From: M30B19 sp041688615
Lineage (GTDB): Bacteria; Planctomycetota; Planctomycetia; Pirellulales; Pirellulaceae
Length of the DNA: 15,190 nt
Direction of reading: 5' to 3'
Assembly: GCA_041688615.1 (NCBI GenBank)
Contig: JBDNHU010000163.1
Span: 1 to 15,190 of the forward strand
Of this stretch, positions 5,305-13,168 are shown one piece after another (the stretch's first letter is position 1; each line of letters starts with the position of its first letter). The notes below the pieces were generated by a model, which saw nothing but the letters and a program-made list of their open reading frames with translations, did no database searches and had not been told where the DNA came from. Position numbers and translations under genes: made by a program.

Positions 5305-8070
5305 CTACTCTACAACGATTTTGTAGTTTAAACTCCGCGCACCTCGACCATCACGCGCCCTCATCCAAAGGGTCTCGCCTTTCAAGTTCAAAGCTCGTTG
5401 CAGTACCAAGTTCTTACTGTGTTGACCTGGCATGACATCGTGAAACTGAACACTTAGACGCTTTCTACCAGGTACGAACAAATAGACAACATAGGTTACT
5501 GGCCCCTCACCTCGATTTATTAGCGTCACTTTGACCGTAAACTGCCCATTCTCTTCCATCATTTCACGAGTCGCAAACTCAATGTCGTCCAACCCGATCG
5601 TGAGCGGGTGCCATGCGCTAAACGGCACCATATCTTCATTGTGGAATTTAAAATCAAAACGAATCAACTGCTTGCCGGTTAATGCGTCTTGTCGAACCTG
5701 CAATGGTATCGTGTATTCAAATTGCTCAGCTTTGGCTGCCTTGAATGGTAGCGTGTATTCGGGTGCGAATAAAGTTTCATTGTAAAGCGTAAGATTACCA
5801 CTGACACCACGCGCGAAACCGTTCAAGAACCCTAACTTCAAGGGTTGACGTTGACCCAGGACACTATCAATCGCTTCGCGGTCAAAGGCGATCGATTGAC
5901 GGATCTGAGCGACCTCTAAGTCCATGTTCTCGACAACGAAAGGCCAACTACCCACTTGAATTTGTTGCCGATTTTCGGCTGCCTGAAAATCGACCTTCCG
6001 TCCCCATAAGTCCACCACGCGAATGTCAGTCCCCAAAAACAGTTCCTCAGTCACGGTTTGATCATTCCACAATATCATTAGCGCCTTACCATCTCTGGCG
6101 AACAAATAGTTCTCGCTGGCGTTAGGGAGTCGAATTTTGCCTAAATAAGTGGCCCCGTTCAACTTGGTCGCCAAAGTCCGCCACGGCAACAAAATCTCGG
6201 TAGGCATATCATTTTCAAGAAAAAAACCAGCCTGCGGTTTCAAGGGCTCAGGAACGAAGACTCGGGTGATATTCAGCCGCTTGACCTCAATAATGCGTTG
6301 AGTCAAATCTCGTACACGGGTCAGCAAAGAATAATTGGCCACTGGAAGCGGTTGCAATGAAATGTACTGCTCTTTACCACTGTCCGTTGCGAAATCGCCG
6401 GTGTAGTGCTCCAGTTCTCCAGCCGTTAATTCAGGATAAGCCACAGTGCTTGTAAAATCCCAAGCCTGCTTGGAATCAGGGATCCGTTGCAACAACCAAG
6501 TCCATGGCAAGCCCACCTTTACGTCTTCGCCGTACTTGGCGAAGAACGATTTCATCTTGTCCATTTTTTCAATGTGGGACAGATCCTCGGCAATACTGGT
6601 GTCGCTATCGCTTCCCACCTGCCAACTTCCGATTCGCAAACTAAATTGAGTCATCACAGGTTCAATCGCGTCTTGAAACGTCTGAATGTCCGTCGTCAAA
6701 GCGGCCATCCCCTGTTCATGCTGCCAGTATTTTTCGTACGTGGTGGATGGAGGTTCGTCAAACACACCAACGACATCGATATCATGTCGACTAATTTTTT
6801 GCAAAAGAGTGCCCAGCATCTCTAACGCCGAAGGATCTTGTGGATCGATCCAAACGGGCAATTTGATCCAATTGACACCTAACTGCTGAAGCGTGTTGGA
6901 AAGAACCGTGGAATCGATGTCATAAATCGACCGGTTTAGAGTCCAGCCAAACAGCGTTTGCGGCCCCGCCTCAGTAGGTTCCACGACGACGAAAGTTATC
7001 TCGCTAACCAATTGTGAGGCTTCGCGATCCAAAAGTGTAATTCGCAGCCTGTAGAAGCCTCGATAATCCACATCAGGGTCACTCGCTTCCCCGTCGGTCA
7101 ATTTCCAAAGTAGATGCTTCACGGCGAAATTTTGAAAAGTACCATCGGCGTTCATCAAGACCTTGCCCGGTGTCATTGATGGCATCAGTGACTGCAAGTT
7201 AGAACGCAACAACTTGCCATGCTCATCAAACAATTCAATCTGAAGGCCTGCATCTTTCCGTCGCGCGCCAGAAACATGACAACTTAATTGCACCTGTTTG
7301 GCGTCCGTAAAAACGTTTAACGGCTGTCCGGTTTCCAAAACAATTCTGGGCCGTTGGTACAGAACGACGTCATCAAACAACGCTCGCCCGAACAAACTGG
7401 TTTCCTCTAACGGCTGGACATGCAATCCGATGACCGCGTGAGTAATCGAAGGATGGTCCAAAGCCAATAACGGGGTCGTGACTTCTAACCAACGATTTGA
7501 CTCCTGGATCGTCTGAAACGGAAATGAAGACACTTTATTGTCGTCTTTATCAAAAAATTCAATGGATGCCCAAGCCTTGCAATGATGACCTTCACGATCT
7601 TCCAACTTCGCCCGCAGCTTCAAGACGTAGCTATACTGCTGCCCCACTTTAATCTTTGGCGAGTACATCGCCGCTTGCCCACCATCCAAGGCGATTTCCA
7701 TGACCGCACTGCCCTTTGCGTCAGGGGCTGGCTTTATCTTGAGCTCGCTGTACTTGGGAAATCCAAACCCCGATTGTCGTCGCCAATGGTCCGGCCAAAG
7801 ATCGTAATTGATATCGTAAATGTCCGAAAAATCGCACACAAACAGCCGATCATCATCGGTTGCGGCATCCTCTTCGGCCTCCTGATACGTCTTAGCCCAA
7901 CCGACGTCCCCAGACGAAGAAACGGTCGCTAACCCGACCAAAAAGAGACACAAGTTTCCTAAGCTTTTACTGAACGCTGGAAAAGACATGGCACGATAAA
8001 ATAGCCTTAGCACCTTTTCAACAAAGTGAAAACCGAAACCGAATCGCTCTTGTTTTATTTCGCCAGACAT
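5305..8070 (-). CDS. Large exported multidomain protein with glycoside-hydrolase-like TIM-barrel region
   Basis: The product is 921 residues from the ATG at 8070, where weak AGAAG lies 7 nt upstream. The frame also opens at TTG 8127. ATG 7989 would give a compact signal peptide with core LCLFLVGLATVSS, and the export signal is present with any of these starts. About 60-250 is a beta-rich, carbohydrate-binding-module-like region (LFVCDFSD, then ALFDDVVLY near its end). About 255-365 is a second beta region. From about 370, LFGWTLN, LGVNWIKLPVW, DIDVVGVFD, the segment SWQVGSDSD near 480 and VFVPEPL near 605 read as successive strands of a glycosidase-type barrel. The last ~170 residues hold a CARDB-like beta domain (LINRGEGPVTYVVYLF). 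The usual GNEPD acid/base motif of such barrels is VGSDSD here, so activity is doubtful. It probably acts on or binds polysaccharide outside the cytoplasm; no substrate can be named. Confidence 0.75.
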   Translation of the reverse strand: MSGEIKQERFGFGFHFVEKVLRLFYRAMSFPAFSKSLGNLCLFLVGLATVSSSGDVGWAKTYQEAEEDAATDDDRLFVCDFSDIYDINYDLWPDHWRRQSGFGFPKYSELKIKPAPDAKGSAVMEIALDGGQAAMYSPKIKVGQQYSYVLKLRAKLEDREGHHCKAWASIEFFDKDDNKVSSFPFQTIQESNRWLEVTTPLLALDHPSITHAVIGLHVQPLEETSLFGRALFDDVVLYQRPRIVLETGQPLNVFTDAKQVQLSCHVSGARRKDAGLQIELFDEHGKLLRSNLQSLMPSMTPGKVLMNADGTFQNFAVKHLLWKLTDGEASDPDVDYRGFYRLRITLLDREASQLVSEITFVVVEPTEAGPQTLFGWTLNRSIYDIDSTVLSNTLQQLGVNWIKLPVWIDPQDPSALEMLGTLLQKISRHDIDVVGVFDEPPSTTYEKYWQHEQGMAALTTDIQTFQDAIEPVMTQFSLRIGSWQVGSDSDTSIAEDLSHIEKMDKMKSFFAKYGEDVKVGLPWTWLLQRIPDSKQAWDFTSTVAYPELTAGELEHYTGDFATDSGKEQYISLQPLPVANYSLLTRVRDLTQRIIEVKRLNITRVFVPEPLKPQAGFFLENDMPTEILLPWRTLATKLNGATYLGKIRLPNASENYLFARDGKALMILWNDQTVTEELFLGTDIRVVDLWGRKVDFQAAENRQQIQVGSWPFVVENMDLEVAQIRQSIAFDREAIDSVLGQRQPLKLGFLNGFARGVSGNLTLYNETLFAPEYTLPFKAAKAEQFEYTIPLQVRQDALTGKQLIRFDFKFHNEDMVPFSAWHPLTIGLDDIEFATREMMEENGQFTVKVTLINRGEGPVTYVVYLFVPGRKRLSVQFHDVMPGQHSKNLVLQRALNLKGETLWMRARDGRGARSLNYKIVVE

Positions 8071-8402
8071 AAGTTTGCTTCTGATTGAGGCAAGAACATA
8101 ATTACGGAATCGCGCACAACTTCGCAAGTAAGAGGCTCCATTTCGCTATCAACGACCATTCAATTTCGCGTTCAGCAATAGCTCAGACGATTCTCTTACT
8201 TCCTAATATCCCCACCGCCCAATCCACCGTAGTTTGGATTGCCATGAACGACCTATTCCCCACGGTAGGTATTTTCGAAGATGTCCCTAACAATTGAATT
8301 CGGAAGATTCGGTACATGGACTATCGTTTCAAGCCCGCCGGACCGACAATCGGTACCAACTGTCACTAATTGACGGGCCAAACTGGAATAAAGGATAAAC
8401 CA
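8071..8402. other. Divergent intergenic region
   Basis: This spacer of about 330 bases lies between the minus-strand large exported-protein gene and the plus-strand isomerase-like gene, and should carry both promoters. The only clear structure is the inverted repeat AATCCA/TGGATT around 8221-8240. I see no confident -35/-10 pair and no small gene. Confidence 0.4.
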
Positions 8403-9188
8403 TTGTTACAACTGAAATTGTCGATCAATACCGCTTGTCTTCGCCAACCGTTAATAACGGCATTTACGATTGCTGCGGACTTGGGTGCCGACGCCGTGGA
8501 AATCGATGCGCGCCAAGAACTACCCTCTGAAATCTCTCGAACAGCGGTTCGACATATCCAAAAGTACTTGTCCGACTATCGCCTAAAGATCGCCTGCCTG
8601 ACCTTCCAAACCCGGCACTCGCTGGTAGAACTCAAGAACTTGGAACAACGTCTAGATGCAATCAAGAATACGCTGCGGACCGCTTATGAACTGGGAACCA
8701 ACGCCGTCGTGTGCGACATTGGACGCATCCCCGAACCGACCCAAGAGAAAGAGCGTGTTCGCTTACGAGACATTTTGAACGAAATCGGCCGCTTCTCGCA
8801 TAAAGAGGGCGCTTTCTTGGCAGCCCGTACCGGTCAAGCAACCGCCGATGAATTAGCTGACATGATCACTGAATTAGAACCCGGCAGTATCATGATCGAT
8901 TTGGATCCAGGCAATATCATTTTACACGAACATGAAGTCAAGCCCGCGTTGGAGCGACTTACTGCCGATACATTACACTTACATGCACGCGATGCAGTGC
9001 GTGACTTCGCCATTCGCAAGGGCGTTGAAGTGGAATTGGGACGCGGTTCGGTGGATTGGCCTGAAGTACTTGCTCGGCTAGAACAATTCAACTTTAGCGG
9101 GTACGCGACGGTCGGCCGATCCGACTCGCCCAACCCAGTATTAGAATGCCAACAGGCTGCCGAATACCTAAAAAACCTATTCACCTAA
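8403..9188 (+). CDS. Sugar phosphate isomerase/epimerase-like TIM-barrel protein (AP endonuclease 2 superfamily)
   Basis: The product is 261 residues from TTG 8403, preferred because AAGGA (8391-8395) sits 7 nt upstream and homology starts at once with LKLSINTACLRQPL. A TTG 11 codons earlier (8370) is possible. Landmarks are LGADAVEIDAR (28-37), CDIGRIPEP, MIDLDPGNIILHEHE with D166 (164-178), LHLHARDAVRD with H194 (191-201), and LGRGSVDWPEVLARLE (212-227). The HARDAVRD...LGRGSVD signature matches a subfamily common in planctomycetes. Two positions that are normally metal-binding Glu in that subfamily, as I recall it, are changed: LAxET reads LAART (R142) and TxER reads TVGR (G238). The protein may therefore lack the usual divalent-metal-dependent isomerase activity. 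Substrate is unknown. It converges on the Gfo/Idh/MocA gene, 156 nt away. Confidence 0.85.
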   Translation: MLQLKLSINTACLRQPLITAFTIAADLGADAVEIDARQELPSEISRTAVRHIQKYLSDYRLKIACLTFQTRHSLVELKNLEQRLDAIKNTLRTAYELGTNAVVCDIGRIPEPTQEKERVRLRDILNEIGRFSHKEGAFLAARTGQATADELADMITELEPGSIMIDLDPGNIILHEHEVKPALERLTADTLHLHARDAVRDFAIRKGVEVELGRGSVDWPEVLARLEQFNFSGYATVGRSDSPNPVLECQQAAEYLKNLFT

Positions 9189-9245
9189 AAGCGGAAAGAG
9201 GAAAGCGACACTCCACCAATACCGACGAAGAAACATCGGCAACGT

Positions 9246-9285
9246 AAAAAAAGCTCGACTTGGGGCCACATCTTCCAAGTCGAGC
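9246..9285 (-). terminator. Intrinsic terminator of the Gfo/Idh/MocA gene
   Basis: GCTCGACTTGG (9253-9263) pairs perfectly with CCAAGTCGAGC (9275-9285) around an 11-nt loop. Read on the minus strand, the stem is followed by seven T residues (9246-9252), about 60 nt past the oxidoreductase stop. On the plus strand no T tract follows, so it serves mainly the minus-strand gene, though the hairpin may also delimit the convergent isomerase transcript. Confidence 0.9.
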
Positions 9286-9344
9286 CAACAATACAAACGT
9301 CATCAAGAATTTTGATGGCCTTCGCCAACGCGAAAAACCGCTAA

Positions 9345-10541
9345 CTATCGACGGGCAGCCGCATGCTTAAGCGGCAACCAAGCGCCGTTTTCCTTGCTAC
9401 TGGCAACGCATTGTTGAATGAAGTACATTCCTTCGACACCGTCGTACACGTTTGGGTAAACCGTATCTTTGGCTTCAAATGCTTGCCCGACAGCCCTAGC
9501 ACTCATCGCATCATAGGCCGATCTATAAATGTTGGCAAATGCTTCAAAGAAAGCTTCCGGGTGACCCGCAGGCAAACGACAGGAACCGGCCGCACCGGGG
9601 GTCATGTGCGCCGCGTTTGGATCACGAGTGTAAATTTTATGAGGTTGACCGTTCTGGCGAACAATCATCTGGTTAGGATCCTCTTGCCGCCAACGTAGCG
9701 AACCCTTGGTGCCATCGATTTCGATTTCCAAATCGTTTTCACGACCATGACTAATTTGACTGGCGGTCACTGTTCCTAGCCCACCATTTTCATAAGTAAT
9801 CAGCGCAGTGCCATAATCGTCTAAGACGCGTCCTGGAACAAATGAACGTAAATGGCAACTAACTTGGTCGGGCAATAATCCAGTCATGTACCGACCAAGA
9901 TTATAGGCGTGAGTCGCGATGTCACCAAAGGCACCGGCCGCACCACTCTTGGTTGGATCGGTGCGCCACGCGGCCTGCTTCTGGTCTTCGGCTTCCAAAC
10001 GGGTCCGTAGCCAACCTTGAATGTATTGCGAGCGGATCGCTTGGATTTCGCCCAACTCACCAGCTAAGATCATTTCCCGCGCCTGGCGAATCAAGGGATA
10101 TCCGGTGTAGTTATGCGATACTGCAAACACAACGCCCGACTTTTCAACCGCTGCCATCAATTCTTCGGCCTGCTTCAAATCAAACGTCATCGGCTTATCG
10201 CAAATCACGTTAAATCCAGCCTCAACACCCGCCTTCGCAATTGCAAAGTGAGTATGATTAGGGGTCGCGACCGAAAGGAAATCAATCCGCTGCCCTTCTG
10301 GCAGCTTTGCTTCTTCTTCGATCATTTGAGTGTAACTGGTGTACGCTCGGCGTTCGGAGATGTCGTAATCAGCAGCACTGGCCTTGGATCGCTCGGCATT
10401 GCTACTTAAAGCGCCTGCCACCAACGAAGCGCGATTGTCTAATACCGCTGCCGTCGCATGAACACGCCCAATAAACGAACCTTGCCCACCACCGACCAAG
10501 GCCATATTCAATTTACGATTCAAAGGTTCATTCACTGCCAT
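9345..10541 (-). CDS. Gfo/Idh/MocA family NAD(P)-dependent oxidoreductase
   Basis: The product is 398 residues from the ATG at 10541, chosen because GGAG lies 10 nt upstream and the Rossmann strand follows closely; the frame stays open for 40 more codons without family-like sequence. Landmarks are the dinucleotide-binding ALVGGGQGSFIGRVH (14-28), ATPNHTH (92-98), CDKP (114-117, the family's EKP motif with Asp for Glu), HNYTGYP, and GDIATHAYNLGRY with the catalytic-type D207 and H211. The C-terminal beta-sheet domain follows. Such enzymes oxidise or reduce a sugar, inositol or related carbohydrate hydroxyl using NAD(P) in the cytosol. The family is heavily expanded in planctomycetes and substrates cannot be predicted from sequence. 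No transporter or kinase sits beside it to narrow the pathway. Its terminator is at 9246-9285. Confidence 0.93.
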   Translation of the reverse strand: MAVNEPLNRKLNMALVGGGQGSFIGRVHATAAVLDNRASLVAGALSSNAERSKASAADYDISERRAYTSYTQMIEEEAKLPEGQRIDFLSVATPNHTHFAIAKAGVEAGFNVICDKPMTFDLKQAEELMAAVEKSGVVFAVSHNYTGYPLIRQAREMILAGELGEIQAIRSQYIQGWLRTRLEAEDQKQAAWRTDPTKSGAAGAFGDIATHAYNLGRYMTGLLPDQVSCHLRSFVPGRVLDDYGTALITYENGGLGTVTASQISHGRENDLEIEIDGTKGSLRWRQEDPNQMIVRQNGQPHKIYTRDPNAAHMTPGAAGSCRLPAGHPEAFFEAFANIYRSAYDAMSARAVGQAFEAKDTVYPNVYDGVEGMYFIQQCVASSKENGAWLPLKHAAARR

Positions 10542-10837
10542 CGAATTTCCACTCCCAAACGGTTCAAAAAAACAACTGCTCACTTTTGAAAAAATCAGCA
10601 TACCGGCAGCAAGTGGCTCGATACACGACATCAATATAACGCAAAAACCCAAGTAAAACATTGCCGGACAAAATCAAGCGAAATAAGAACCACTGTCGTT
10701 TCCGCTGCGTTTGCAGGCGTTCGTTTTGTACCCAGCCTGACGTCACATTGAATTTAAAACAGCAAGAAAAGAAGATAGGCGATCTCCCGATTGGAAATCG
10801 CCCGTCAACGGTCTAAACGACTTGAAAGTTCAACCGC
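10542..10837. other. Intergenic region between hypothetical gene and oxidoreductase gene
   Basis: These 296 bases hold the terminator at 10765-10802 and should hold the promoter of the minus-strand oxidoreductase gene. Minus-strand open frames here (upstream extension of the oxidoreductase, and a 60-codon frame at 10564-10746) show no recognisable protein motif. I see nothing else. Confidence 0.4.
10765..10802 (-). terminator. Probable intrinsic terminator of the 321-residue hypothetical gene
   Basis: GGCGAT (10778-10783) pairs with ATCGCC (10797-10802), extended across one mismatch by TCC/GGA around loop CGATT. On the minus strand the stem is followed by the pyrimidine-rich TATCTTCTTTTCTT. 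It starts about 36 nt past the stop of the hypothetical gene. The U tract is interrupted, so efficiency is uncertain. Confidence 0.65.
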
Positions 10838-11803
10838 CTACGCGATCGTCAAATCAGAATTTGTACTAGCAACGTACTTCAATCCTTCCAACACATCTAA
10901 CACTTGCTGACGACTAACGGTTTCCCAGTTGTCGGCCTTGAATCTAATGATCGCAAGCTTGAAGTCCTCCACCAGATTCTCAAAGTCTTCTGGCAAATCA
11001 CCGACTTGGCCGAAGGGTCGCAAGCCTGGCACCGTATCTTCATTCGTCACTGCAACCCGATCGCCTTCGTCCAGATTCGATGCAACGCCTTCGATGCCTT
11101 CTTTATCTTTCATAGAACCCTTCGGGTCGTCTTCATCTCCGAAATCAGGTCCTTCCAATCGAGGACTCGATTCAAAATCACCGATATCATCGCGATTGCC
11201 TTTCCTGTCCTTGGTTTCTAAATCCTCATCAAGTTCGGAAGAAACTACATCCGCAGGATCGGGTTTTTGATCGGCCATTTTGCCCATCGTTTCCCAACGC
11301 TGATTTCGCATCTGAGAAACGCTCCACTTGCTGTCGACTGCGCCTTGCAACCACATCTCCGCATCATCCCAATCCAAAGCCGCGTGAAAATGGCTCCAGT
11401 ACAACTCTTGGAAATTTGCGTTAACCAATTCGAAACGAACATAGACTCGGCGCAAACGACCAACGTGTTGACTGGTGACCCCGCCAACCAAACGACTCCA
11501 CGCCTCATCCGAATATTCGGCCACCGGAGTCTCTTTTTCCTCCAGCGCCTCGCGCCATTGACTAATCACTTTACCCTTCTCCCAATTGGTCTGGCTAACC
11601 AACTGGTTCCATTGACCAACGAATGCAGAACTGGCCTTCTCATGAAACACGAAGTCAGGTGACCAATCTGCCAATGAGTGACGTTTTCCACCTGACACCC
11701 CATCGTCTGCCCGATGGTCAGTGACTGCGGTCACGCCCGAATCACGCAAGTAATTGGTTTCGCCTGCTACCTGATCCTGATGTTCGTCTCTGGAATCTGC
11801 CAT
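10838..11803 (-). CDS. Hypothetical protein with helical WSH domain and acidic C-terminal half
   Basis: I do not recognise this 321-residue protein with confidence. The ATG at 11803 has AAGGA 11 nt upstream. Residues about 45-175 look like a compact all-helical domain: GKVISQWREALEE, YSDEAWSRLVGGVTSQHVG, LRRVYVRF, LYWSHFHAALDWDD, and WSVSQMRNQRWE. The order (Trp-rich helix, Gly-containing helix-turn-helix-like segment, L-x-WSH, W-S-V-x-x-L/M) is reminiscent of the N-terminal domain of DUF1016/YhcG-type proteins, where LSWSHY...WSVRxL occurs; this is a remote resemblance from memory. Residues about 180-275 are very acidic and probably disordered (many D/E, SSELDEDLE, DFGDEDDPKG). The final 45 residues form one or two more helices (LPEDFENLVEDFKLAIIRF). 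There is no signal peptide or membrane segment, so it is cytosolic, perhaps DNA- or protein-binding. It appears monocistronic. Confidence 0.75.
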   Translation of the reverse strand: MADSRDEHQDQVAGETNYLRDSGVTAVTDHRADDGVSGGKRHSLADWSPDFVFHEKASSAFVGQWNQLVSQTNWEKGKVISQWREALEEKETPVAEYSDEAWSRLVGGVTSQHVGRLRRVYVRFELVNANFQELYWSHFHAALDWDDAEMWLQGAVDSKWSVSQMRNQRWETMGKMADQKPDPADVVSSELDEDLETKDRKGNRDDIGDFESSPRLEGPDFGDEDDPKGSMKDKEGIEGVASNLDEGDRVAVTNEDTVPGLRPFGQVGDLPEDFENLVEDFKLAIIRFKADNWETVSRQQVLDVLEGLKYVASTNSDLTIA

Positions 11804-12014
11804 GAATTTTGTATTCCTTCACTGTTGATCGTATCAAACCAAAAATGTAAGTCGCCCTGCCCCTGCTGGCCCACGCTGAAACGAAAACAGATCAAAGACT
11901 TGGCTTGGACTGGTTCTGTAACGCTGCGATCGCTGGGCAATAGACTATCAGCGAAGACGCAACTTTGAAGACCTATTAACGAAATTGGAAAAGCATTTGT
12001 TTTGTATCACTTAT

Positions 12015-12044
12015 GCCTTCGACCTCTTAAATTTTGTCGAAGGC
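12015..12044. other. Stem-loop in the long intergenic region
   Basis: GCCTTCGAC (12015-12023) pairs perfectly with GTCGAAGGC (12036-12044) around a 12-nt AT-rich loop. No T tract follows on either strand, so it is not a standard intrinsic terminator. Its role is unknown. Confidence 0.6.
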
Positions 12045-12587
12045 TTCCCGAAATAGCGCGCAACGCAAACTTCAGCAAACTTGTGGGTACCATTTGACAC
12101 TGTTGTGACAATAAGTTTCCGACTAACGGTTCGCACACACCGCCAAGAACTACCCGCTGAGTGCTAAAACAGGCAGTAAACGTGTCCTTTTCCACGCAGC
12201 ATTGATTGTGCATAACCTGTTGTTAAACTGTCGATGCACTGCCAATAAACGGTCAACGCGACGTCGAAAAAACGTTCAATTGATGTTGCCGCCTGATCAA
12301 TAAGTCGTCCAGCAATATGTCAACAGTTCACTCTGCCTTGTGACGGGAAGCCAGCCGCCAAAACGCCAAAGAACTACAGACTTGCCATCACAGTCTGCGC
12401 AATCCTAAAGGACAGCCTCATCGGCAGCAGGCAGTGCAAAAACTGTCGACAGATCCAGAAAGACGCTGGGCCAAGATCAGAGGCAAACCGTTCATCATTC
12501 AATAGATCTTGACCCGCCAAAGCCAGACTCTTTCAGGCGCAGACACCGGCTGGCGACCTGAATGGTCAGCAGGCGATGTAGAGAAAC

Positions 12588-12601
12588 GCTTGCCGGCAAG
12601 C
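12588..12601 (-). terminator. Palindrome just past folA, possible weak terminator
   Basis: GCTTGCCGGCAAGC is a perfect 14-bp palindrome three bases beyond the folA stop. On the minus strand it is followed by GTTTCTCT. The short loop-less stem and broken U tract make it a weak terminator candidate; it could also be a protein site. Confidence 0.35.
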
Positions 12602-12604
12602 ATG

Positions 12605-13123
12605 CTATCTGCGGCGCATGTAGTTTTCGAACGCATACGGGTGATCGTTTTTCTGGTCAGCTAGGAACTCCTGGCGATCGATAAGTTCCCAATTCTTCCA
12701 ATCCAGCGAAGGCAAAAACACGTCGCCGTCAACTTCCGCTAGAACTCGAGTCAAATAGAATCGTTGAACATCGTTGATCGCCGATTGAAACAACTGTGCA
12801 CCGCCGATAACAAACGGAGAGGGGTCACCCGCAGCTTCAAGATACTGCAACGTTTTCGGCCAACTATGGGTTACCACACATTCAGACACGTCACGTCCCA
12901 GAGACACGTCAGGTTGCCAATCGATTTGCGAGGTCACGATTACGCTAGTTCGCCCCGGTAACAGACGCCCGATCGATTCAAACGTTCTACGCCCCATTAC
13001 AATGAGATGCCCCATTGTCAATTGTTTGAAGCGTCGCAAATCCGCACCAATATGCCACGGCAGATCGTTACCTTTGCCAATCACTCCGTTTAATGAAGCG
13101 GCTAGAATAATTGAAAGTTCCAT
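12605..13123 (-). CDS. folA: Dihydrofolate reductase
   Basis: The product is 172 residues, close to the usual bacterial length of about 160-170. It reduces 7,8-dihydrofolate to tetrahydrofolate with NADPH in the cytosol. Landmarks are SIILAASLNGVIGKGNDLPW (4-23), ADLRRFK with catalytic-type D28, VMGRRTFESIG (43-53), LPGRTSVIVTS, and the C-terminal VIGGAQLF and DVFLP. All expected folate and NADPH contacts are in place. The ATG at 13123 is the only sensible start; no good Shine-Dalgarno precedes it. It lies 45 nt downstream of thyA on the same strand, the classic thyA-folA arrangement. ThyA turns methylenetetrahydrofolate into dihydrofolate and FolA restores it, so co-expression is expected. 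Confidence 0.97.
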   Translation of the reverse strand: MELSIILAASLNGVIGKGNDLPWHIGADLRRFKQLTMGHLIVMGRRTFESIGRLLPGRTSVIVTSQIDWQPDVSLGRDVSECVVTHSWPKTLQYLEAAGDPSPFVIGGAQLFQSAINDVQRFYLTRVLAEVDGDVFLPSLDWKNWELIDRQEFLADQKNDHPYAFENYMRRR

Positions 13124-13168
13124 TGTCGCTGGTTCATCAAGATGGGTAGAAAACTGGATAAAGCTTGC

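Larger units (their letters stand above)
11804..12604. other. Long intergenic region without recognised gene
   Basis: These 801 bases lie between folA (ends 12605) and the start of the hypothetical gene at 11803. Only short minus-strand frames occur, such as 68 codons at 12007-12213, with no motif or plausible ribosome site. Structures seen are the hairpin at 12015-12044, the 10-bp palindrome CTGTCGACAG (12443-12452) and the palindrome just after folA (12588-12601). I looked for tRNA-like T-arms and found none that fold. It may be a decayed gene or hold a small RNA; I cannot show either. Confidence 0.45.

Noticed and set aside
12120..12150. tRNA T-arm-like string around CGGTTCGCAC
   Set aside because: The flanking bases do not form a 5-bp T stem, and no acceptor or anticodon arms can be drawn around it. 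It is not a tRNA-Sec either.
12007..12213. 68-codon minus-strand frame in the long intergenic region
   Set aside because: It overlaps the hairpin at 12015-12044 at its end and shows no recognisable protein pattern.
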